DNA of 64,000 nucleotides from Amoebidium appalachense (taxonomy: Eukaryota > Ichthyosporea), in NCBI GenBank assembly GCA_963693365.1, contig CAVNZM010000002.1, positions 8,246,001 through 8,310,000 on the forward strand, given 5' to 3'. The position numbers and the translations under genes are program-made. The notes below the pieces were generated by a model. The model did not search any database. It was given only the letters and a program-made list of their open reading frames with translations, and was not told the origin of the DNA. This document shows positions 46,339 through 64,000 of this stretch, in pieces; the first letter of the stretch is position 1, and the number at the start of each line of letters is the position of its first letter.

Positions 46339-46629
46339 ATGTCTATTTTTAGTTCATTAGTTTTGCACCAGGGTGTTGCTAAGCAACTCCGGCACAAACC
46401 GAACACATCGATCGTAATATATCGGCCCCATATGCAATTGTACGTGCAAGTATTAGTGCTACTGCTGAAACATGATGTGGTTGACCCTTTACTACGTGCT
46501 GTTTTTGCCATTATTCGTGGTGCTTTGCGCCAAGAGGAACTGCTTATGGGCCTATATTTGTGCTGCAAGCTGCCACACGTGTTTGCTGGAACACATTTGT
46601 GTGTTTGCCCAAAGTGTCGAATGGATTGA
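46339..46629 (+). CDS. Hypothetical 96-aa ORF
   Basis: The frame is ATG to TGA with normal composition and no repeat. It contains a hydrophobic, amphipathic middle (LYVQVLVLLLKHDVV, then LLRAVFAIIRGAL) and ends with CVCPKC. No homologue is recognised, and an antisense frame of 79 codons is also open. It may be chance or a terminal exon. Confidence 0.25.
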   Translation: MSIFSSLVLHQGVAKQLRHKPNTSIVIYRPHMQLYVQVLVLLLKHDVVDPLLRAVFAIIRGALRQEELLMGLYLCCKLPHVFAGTHLCVCPKCRMD

Positions 46630-46669
46630 ATTTCACCTTAAAGTTCAAGTTCAGCGCGAAATAGATCCC

Positions 46670-46959
46670 ACCTTCTGATTGGTGTACCTAAAACCAACAA
46701 CGGCTTTTGATTGGTGGTCAAATGAGCCACATACACCCTAGCGCAAAAAGATTCCCAAAGTTTGATTTTGCGACTATAGGAAAAATGTTTAAAAAAGAAT
46801 TTTTGTTTAGAGCCCTTCGATCTAGGAGAACAGCGTCATCGGCTCGGGTGGTTTTCACCAGTTCCCCAGCAACCACGTGTACACGTTTTGATGCGAGTTA
46901 TAGCGCAATGACGTAGGTGGGGCAGCACCGGCCTCTGTAGAGGCATAAAACATAGCAAA
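46670..46959 (+). promoter_or_regulatory. Promoter region with two inverted CCAAT boxes and a CRE-like site
   Basis: CTGATTGGTG and TTGATTGGTGG (inverted CCAAT) lie at about 46675-46684 and 46708-46718. AATGACGTAGG, a cyclic-AMP-response-like TGACGTA, lies near 46908-46918. These sit 40-290 bases upstream of the ATG at 46960. Similar CCAAT boxes occur in front of gene A and in repeat A. Confidence 0.45.
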
Positions 46960-49627
46960 ATGGCAGCAGCCGCAGCGCTCGGGGGTATTTTGACGCTGAA
47001 TCATACGCCAAAATCTTTCACACCAGAGGTAAAACTGCAGGGCAAGTTGAAGACAATGAATACACGTTTTTTTTCCGGTTTGGTGGCGTGTCTGGTCACT
47101 ATTATGGGTCCCTGGGGAGCCGATGGTTGCCAGTGTTTGACTGTGCTAAGAACGACATGTGCAAAGCTGGCAAGTCAGCCTAATACCATACGCCTGAGGA
47201 TCGACAGAATAAGAAGAAGGTGAGTTTTTTTTTACAATAATAAAGCCCTCGCCTTTGCATCCCTTATCTATTCTTGAGCTGTGTGCAAAACACTTTTCCA
47301 TAGTTACTGTGTGGTAGCTAAGCAGGTGTCAACCGAGACCCAATACATATGAACGTATGCTGACCTACCTGAAATTTGGTGGATAGTTACCTGTTGGAAT
47401 ACCTGCCCTTTGGGCCATCTCTCTAACTCTGTTGAAAAATCTGCACTATCAGGTACCAAACGAAAAAAAAACACCCTCAAATTACTAGAATGCATATGTT
47501 CCCCGGGACTTGGAATGCCAACCCACAAAAATGGTCGAACAGCCAACACGGAGCAAAAAAAAAAAAAAAAAAAAAAAAAGCGCAAAAAAGACAGTAGGTA
47601 TCCACACACCAGCACCCTAAAGCGGTGTATGTGCATGCAACCACAACCATACATACCGACAAGCACACACACAAGTCCGCATACCCTGTGTCCACTCGCC
47701 GGGGGAAAGTTCATGTACGTGCCTGCACGGGTTGTTCCTCTTTCCCCCTCCCCCCCCCCCCTGTACACCCCCCCCCCCCCTTTCTTTGCATCCCTTTCAT
47801 ACGGAAAAACACACACACGTAGAAACCCCTTTGTGACAAACCACACACACACACATACACACGGTTGTGAATCAACACACATGTGCTCGCAATCGCAATC
47901 ATGGCCCATTATGTATGCACACTTACACAAGGATCGAATTGAGCCATTAAGTACATGCATGAGGTATGTTAGGCGGTAAAATTATGGACTACCATATCTG
48001 CCTGGCGCACAGAGTGGACAAACACATGCCGCATGAATACTACCAAAACAATGAAATTCATTATTTGGTCGAACAATAAAACCATGTAGAAGGCCTGAGA
48101 TAAATCTAGAGCATTGGTGTCATGTAGTTATGCGGGAGGCGGCACTGAAATGGTTCAGTGTGGCGGTGAGTATGCATTTGCCGTGTATCGGTTCTTTTGT
48201 TCACATATCCCAAAGTGTGCCCTCCAACACCAACACCAAGTCTTAGACCTTCGTCATTCAAGCTCAGCTGGGTTTTCATGGCTAGCATTACGGTGTTGTG
48301 ATTGGTTCACAATATGGGGGTTTAGGCCGTCCGTAAGGCGGCACTGTGTCGTTCTTCACATCAAAAACTTCTATTCCGCCTGCTATTGCTAAGCATTGGG
48401 ACAAAAGTAATTGGCTGATATCAAAGCAGGTTTTTTTTTTTTGTGTGTGTGTGTGTCTGTGCAGGGAGGTGGAAGAGGGAAGAGGGGGGGAGGGGGGGGG
48501 GGGGGGGGGGGAGGAGAAGAGGGCATGACCGTGGTCTTGATGGAAAGGAGAGGTGGGGGGAGGGGGGGGGCAGGGGGATGATGCACGAATCTTTTTTATT
48601 TTTTATTTTTATTTTTTTTCGGGGGGGGGAGGGGGGGGGGGGGGGGGGGGGAGGGGGGGGGGGGGAAAGTGAGGCACATGATGGGATGCTAGCGAGTGGC
48701 TGGAACATAGCACTGCAGCATGCCGCCCGTAATTCCAAACCCTGACTCTAACCCTGCCTGCCGCAGGAGCAACCGCATTCGCTACACAGCCTCCGTGCTC
48801 GAAGTCTTTCTCAGTGACGTCATCTCAAAGGTTCGCCTCTAACCCCCCCTCCCCCTGCCTCTCTTTCAATCCCGTCTCCCCCCCCCTTCCCCCCCTCCCC
48901 CCCCCCCCCCCTTCCCCCCATCCTTCCCCTTCTAAACACGCGCCCACACACTCAAACACCCACCCATACATATACCAACACAGAGACACGCACACACACT
49001 GTGACACGCGTGCACACAAACACAAACACTTCAACACACACACACATCCATGGCATACCTTCACAAACTACGACAGGCAACAACGTGCCAAATCGCTCAT
49101 CCCAATCCCCCCCCCCCCTCCCCCACCCTCTCCCTCCCCCCTCCCCCCTCCCCCTGTCTCCACCCCACCCCCTCTACCCAACCCCACCCAAACACACACA
49201 AATCCCCTCCCGCCATTTTCCTCCATGCCTAGACGACAAACAGTACTATGCGCACGGCATTAGATCACGGTAAAGAATAGCACCCGGTAATCTAGATGCA
49301 TGACATTAACCCCCTGTGGTTGGACAGGGAGACACGGTGACGCTTGAAACCAACAACGACACCATCTCATGTGGCATACCGACGCTCAAAAAGAAGGACA
49401 CTATCGTCGCCTCCCTCCCTGAAAAATTCGAGGAATTCCCCGAATATCGTCTGAGTGCATGCAACTACTATTCCTCTTGGAAAGAGGCTCAACGCACGGC
49501 AGATTTTGCGTTTCTTCGAACGCTGAAAAGAGAGAGGGCCTTGGATCGGTGTGGGTGCATTGACCCCCTGACAGAACATGAGGTTTTGGATGGGTGGTCC
49601 GGCGTGGGAAAGATTGCCAACACAACG
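46960..49627 (+). CDS. Unrecognised gene, first three exons
   Basis: Exons are 46960-47219 (donor AAG|GTGAGT), 48767-48830 (acceptor CTGCCGCAG, donor AAAG|GTTCGC) and 49328-49627 (acceptor TTGGACAG, donor ACG|GTGTGT). Phases 2 and 0 agree across both joints, giving 208 codons that continue past 49627. Exon 1 starts MAAAAALGGILTLNHTPKSF and has a hydrophobic patch with CQCLTVLRTTC. Exon 2 (NRIRYTASVLEVFLSDVISK) after RIDRIRRR looks like a helix of a histone-type fold, but this is a resemblance only. Exon 3 is hydrophilic (KFEEFPEYRLSACNYYSSW, DRCGCIDPLTEHEVLDGW). I found no downstream exon in phase. Confidence 0.55.
47220..49327. repeat. Intronic repeats of the 46960 gene
   Basis: Poly-A lies at 47556-47579, C runs at 47750-47780, G tracts at 48486-48512 and 48620-48665, and C tracts at 48880-48911 and 49109-49153. 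A strong-looking isolated donor (GCG|GTGAGT near 48164) was not linked to an exon. Confidence 0.7.
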
Positions 49628-49637
49628 GTGTGTTGGT

Positions 49638-49681
<44 letters not shown>

Positions 49682-50006
49682 CCCCGCCCCCCAACCCCGA
49701 TCTGATGCTCAAATCACCCCCCTTCTCCTCCACACCCACCACCTCCATTCCTCATTCTCACCTGTATTCACGAACCAATCCTACCGTGGTAATTTACGAT
49801 CTCTTAGAAAATACTTCTTTGCTCACTTTTACCTTCCCCCCCCCCCCCCCCCCCTCCTCCCCAGGTCGAAACTCGGGTACTGTGGATGACGTGGGCCCCC
49901 CCTGAGGATGGGCTCTGCTTATTATGCATCCTCTTTATGTATGGCTTGCATTCTGCATCGTGTTATCCGTTTGTTCTTGTGTACTTCGTACTTTTTGACG
50001 CATTCA

Positions 50007-50039
<33 letters not shown>

Positions 50040-50278
50040 TGCCCAACCCCTCTCCACCTCGCCCGTCCTTGCCCTTCCTTCCCTTTAGTGCCGTTGTGTA
50101 CACTGTGTCGGGGTGTCGGGTATCGCTTTGCTCTAATAGAAAACACCCTCGAGTTTGCAATCCCATCCCACACTCCCTCTTGCTCGAAAACCACATGAAG
50201 AGTTCGTTTCAACGTAGGTTGGGTCACTCATTCTTATTGAGTAAAAGTAGCCCCCCCGCCCCCTCCTCCTCCTCCCCC

Positions 50279-50311
<33 letters not shown>

Positions 50312-51012
50312 GGTCCAGGACAAGTGCGTGCGTGCACTACCACCAAAAACCCCCCTTGCTGCTGCCCTTTTTTCCTACCTTGCTACCCCCCCCCCCCCCC
50401 CCCCGGGGCCCCGATGTATACTCTATGTATACTTTGCAAGTTCTGTGTCCGTCGTGTGTACTTGTCTACCTGTGACGCTTTCCTAACCACCACGTCCCCC
50501 CCACCCCCCTCTCTCCGCCCCCCGCCTACACTGAAGTAACATCCTTCACATAGCAGCGCACAACTGGTTTGAGTAATATGCCACACCAATCGGCCTTATC
50601 TATTCATCCTTCCCTCCCCCCTCCCCCCTCCCCCCCTCCCACCGTCCCCCCCTCCCCCAACTTCCAACCCCCCGCCCCCCCCCGCCCCCCCCTCCACCCC
50701 CCTCCTCACACACACGCGCACAGAAACACGCGCATCTCTCCTAGCTACTGTGCTTGTGTATGTTTTTTTTTGCATTTCGGCACTACGGGTGCTCAAACTA
50801 GTACTATGTACGACTTCCATGCCTTTGTGTTGTGACTAACTCAGCTTATCTCCTCTCGTTTCCCCACATGCTACCCCCCCACCCCCCAACACACACACAC
50901 ACACCCATCCTACCTCACCCACCCCTTCCTCTCACCCTCCCCACATCAAAAAAAAAGTAAACAAAAACAGCACATGAAATCATGAGACGCACGCACACAA
51001 CAAACACACAAA

Positions 51013-51059
<47 letters not shown>

Positions 51060-51680
51060 CACAAACATGCCACCAAACACATGCAGTGTTTTTGCGAGAA
51101 TGGGGATCTCTCGTGCCAGTTCAACAACGGCACCCTTGTTGATCCGTGGACGGTCTAGCCCGGCCCGGCCATGCAACTTCGGCATAACTCCCTGCATTAG
51201 TGCATTAGTGAGATAATGCGCCCGAAATTACGGAAATTAAGCACGATGAATGGTAGACTCGGTTAAAGTGTTGTGTTGTACATTAGGATATCTAAACCCT
51301 AAACATTATATCTGGATACTGTTAGTTGCGAAGGCACGTGCAACTTCCGCGTTGCCGTCCCTTTTTTTTTTGTTGTTTGCGTGCCGTTGGGATAGATCAT
51401 CTCCTTATACTACTAGCCTTTATGTATATTCAACAGGTAAACTCTCACCGGATAACCAGTTGAAATGTTGGTTTTTGGTGACAACATGGGGTTTACGCTG
51501 TTTACTCGAGGCAAAGAGAGACCAGTCTCAGGTATGGGGGGGTTTTGCTCGGAATATCCCCTCAGCGGTATATCATGATCAAGTACATGTATGGATGCGC
51601 AGTGTGCACATTTTACATGTGCACTCTGGCATCCTTCTTACGTGCGCGTGTACCAGCAGGTGTAAGTTTGCGAAAGCATG

Positions 51681-51767
<87 letters not shown>

Positions 51768-52031
51768 CAATTATTGGGGTTAACAACCTGAATTCGATAC
51801 AGTTCTTAGCAATGCCCGGGCTCTAGGTGAAGCGGCTGCCTCCCCCCATTTCCCCCCCCCTTCCACCCCCACCCCACCCCTGCCCTCATCCCCCGCGCCT
51901 ACCCACCCACCCACCCGTTTTTCAAAAAGTCGGAGTATGAAGTACGCCTATGCAGACGCTGATATATATTTTTCGCGTGTGTGAGTGCGGTGGCTTTGAA
52001 TATTATGCAGTGTATCTTACCGGCCTTTCAC

Positions 52032-52070
<39 letters not shown>

Positions 52071-52329
52071 TTCCCGTACCCTCTTAGTTATTACCATAAC
52101 GCAAACTCCGGTTACCTGCCTCTCATGATTAGTTATGCATACATGCCTGTACTACCCCTAGAGCTTCCGTTCAGTTCAGCACGTGTAACATTCCCAAAAC
52201 CCTACATGTACATTAGGCCCGTGGTGGTTCAGGATTAGAAATGGATGGTCAGGTGCTGTTGCTCGGATTCTGCATATCACTGCACTTCGGAGGAGGAGGG
52301 GAGGGGCGCCCAGGGGGGAGCCGGGGGAA

Positions 52330-52366
<37 letters not shown>

Positions 52367-52368
52367 GG

Positions 52369-52447
<79 letters not shown>

Positions 52448-52468
52448 GGGGAGGAGGGGGCAACTAGA
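49628..52468. other. Poly-C rich stretch with a dispersed repeat copy
   Basis: Poly-C runs lie at 49640-49680, 49839-49854, 50010-50038, 50280-50309 and 52034-52070, (AC)n at 51015-51057, (GT)n at 51684-51763 and a G run at 52331-52365. A 177-codon frame at 51250-51783 ends in the GT repeat and has no recognisable features, so I do not call it a gene. Confidence 0.55.
49900..50014 (-). repeat. Dispersed repeat copy 5
   Basis: On the minus strand it begins after a long poly-G (poly-C on plus, 50010-50038) with TTTGAATGCGTCAAAAAGTA and ends GCAGAGCCCATCCTCAGGG. It is nearly the same as the copy at 26576-26686, 23 kb away. Confidence 0.75.
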
Positions 52469-52669
52469 GATGAAGAAGACCTTATCTTGAGTAGAATGCA
52501 TCCTAAATATGTGTGGGAACCAGCCCTCATGAATACATACGGCCATAACGGCCAGTATTCGTGTGTATGTGTGAATCAGTTTGGCAGATATTATCATTCA
52601 GCTACCAAATCGTCATCAACCAGAGAGTATATGATTGCAGCAAAACCAAAAACGAAACGTACACAATAG
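52469..52669 (+). CDS. Possible Ig-like exon
   Basis: The frame follows a GCAACTAG acceptor-like site and ends with TAG. It contains NTYGHNGQYSCVCVNQFGRY, which resembles the F-strand/G-strand turn of immunoglobulin-like domains (D/N-x-G-x-Y-x-C ... N-x-x-G). No partner exon was found, and an EGF-like frame lies just beyond it on the other strand, so at most one of the two gene models may be right. Confidence 0.3.
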   Translation, partial: DEEDLILSRMHPKYVWEPALMNTYGHNGQYSCVCVNQFGRYYHSATKSSSTREYMIAAKPKTKRTQ

Positions 52670-52725
52670 GGTCCCAATAATAGAGTCCTAAGGCACCCAT
52701 TTTGTTCTAAGATACGGCCTGCAAC

Positions 52726-52832
52726 CTTTTCGTTAGTGTTACTAGTGGTATTGAGATCAATGCAAGAAATGTTGCCATTATCCGGAAAAAAACCCCGAGC
52801 ACATTCACATATATACCATACTTCCCAACAAT
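52726..52832 (-). CDS. Possible EGF-like exon
   Basis: On the minus strand, after ATGAACTCAG, the frame reads CWEVWYICECARGFFPDNG then CIDLN. This is the C3 to C6 half of a calcium-binding EGF domain (C-x6-C-x-C-x10-C). A possible donor AAAAG|GTTGC follows. No other EGF exon was found nearby. Confidence 0.3.
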
Positions 52833-53447
52833 CTGAGTTCATATAATTTACAAACCATCACACATGGAATCATGACAACTCCAATGTGTTGCAACGAGAG
52901 ATTCGTTCATATTCATCGTTTCGGAAGGGGCAGAAGATATCGATTAGCTATTAAGGTTACCGTAATTGCAAGAAAACATTAGCACCAGATCATACGGACA
53001 TCAGCTCTCTCACCCGTTGCATTCACAGGAGCCCAGATTTGCAACAATCAAACCAAATCCTTATCATCATATTATCGTACATTTGAACCTTCATGTACTT
53101 TGAAATTTACAACATAAGGTCGTGATTCTTTCCCAACACATCGTGACCATTACACAACCACAAACGCATACATACCCATACATGCCTTCAAGCATAAATC
53201 CTCTCCCATCCTCCAACCCAAACCTACTCCATATACATGCATATAACTACTCCATATACATGCATATAACTTGCGCATGTGCCCAACGGCATAGCTACCC
53301 TCACCTACCCCTTATGCCATGTGACATGCACGTGGTCCCTCCCCTACCTACCCCACATGCACGTACAACCTACCCCATACACCCGTTCGTACAAGGTTAA
53401 TCCCGTTTAACCCCGTTCATACCCACTTTAACCCCGGTTAACCCCAG
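52833..53447. other. Intergenic region 3' of the CSB gene
   Basis: Unique sequence with short direct repeats (CTCCATATACATGCATATAA twice near 53225-53270, and ACCCCGTT/GTTAACCCC variants at 53398-53446). No exon is supported. Confidence 0.5.
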
Positions 53448-63728
<10,281 letters not shown>

Positions 63729-64000
63729 CTGCATACCATCACATGTCAGTCCCCGGCACAGGGACGATCACGTGCCATTATCATAGCACCACGTAGGTGG
63801 TACGTGGTTGCAACAAAAAACAATCTGCCATGTTCGTCTTTTACTTTGTAATACAGGTTAGTCCACATGCAATGCCTTGCCTGCAAGATTTGCGACTGCT
63901 AGGTGGTGTTCAATCTTGATTCATCACAGTTGCTCGTTTTTCATATTGGCCATACAAATGTAGCCCATTCGATGCCTGACGTCACATCCAACGTTGGGGC
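63729..64000 (-). other. CSB intron running off the window
   Basis: No exon was recognised upstream of 63728 within the window. The next CSB exons, with the ATP-binding motifs, should lie beyond 64000. Confidence 0.5.

Noticed and set aside
51289-51304. Telomere-like CTAAACCCTAAAC
   Set aside because: Only about two units, not an array; chance or a minor interstitial motif.
51250-51783. 177-codon ORF
   Set aside because: It runs into a (GT)n array at its end, has no recognisable domain and contains splice-like motifs in mid-frame.

Overview
The window is nuclear DNA of a eukaryote with spliceosomal introns, very probably a non-animal member of the animal lineage (ichthyosporean, choanoflagellate or filasterean grade) or something near it. 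The basis is the following. Exons join at GT..AG sites with consistent phases. A Cockayne-syndrome-B (CSB/ERCC6/Rad26) helicase gene carries many introns. There is a tyrosine-kinase-type pseudokinase with SH3- and SH2-ligand-like motifs in its tail, a secreted protein with saposin-A-like repeats, and a DIRS/Ngaro-like retroelement. The species is not identifiable from this sequence alone. Introns and intergenic DNA are saturated with (GT)n/(AC)n, (CT)n and very long poly-G/poly-C runs, and most long open frames in the window are translations of these repeats.

Layout. 0.8-6.4 kb, minus strand: gene A, a multi-exon protein with a degenerate nucleotidylyltransferase-like N-terminus, plus possible further 3' exons. 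6.6-9.6 kb: a retroelement with split direct repeats, inserted between gene A and its head-to-head paralogue gene B (9.7-15.1 kb, plus strand). Gene B has a frameshift in exon 2 and a large C-terminal exon with a cap-guanylyltransferase-like look and a zinc ribbon. An F-box ORF (15.1-16.4 kb) starts 12 bases after gene B, and its F-box is cut by a TAG codon. 19.3-31.4 kb, minus strand: the pseudokinase gene, 13 phase-consistent exons, with at least two more exons upstream. 37.8-39.5 kb, plus: an intronless major-facilitator transporter. 43.7-44.3 kb, plus: the intronless secreted cysteine-rich protein. 47.0-49.6 kb, plus: the first three exons of an unrecognised gene. 53.4-64 kb, minus: the C-terminal half of the CSB gene, 15 exons, running off the window.

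The points that stand out are the pseudokinase (HRD, DFG and activation loop all degraded), the retroelement with identical 151-bp repeats and an ATGA joint but no recombinase, the A/B/F-box cluster, introns that begin with (GT)n followed by a G run, and a small dispersed repeat family next to poly-G tracts. Several coding lesions are one-base changes, some at short homopolymers, so assembly error must be excluded before calling decay. Exon coordinates were read by eye and may be off by 1-2 bases.
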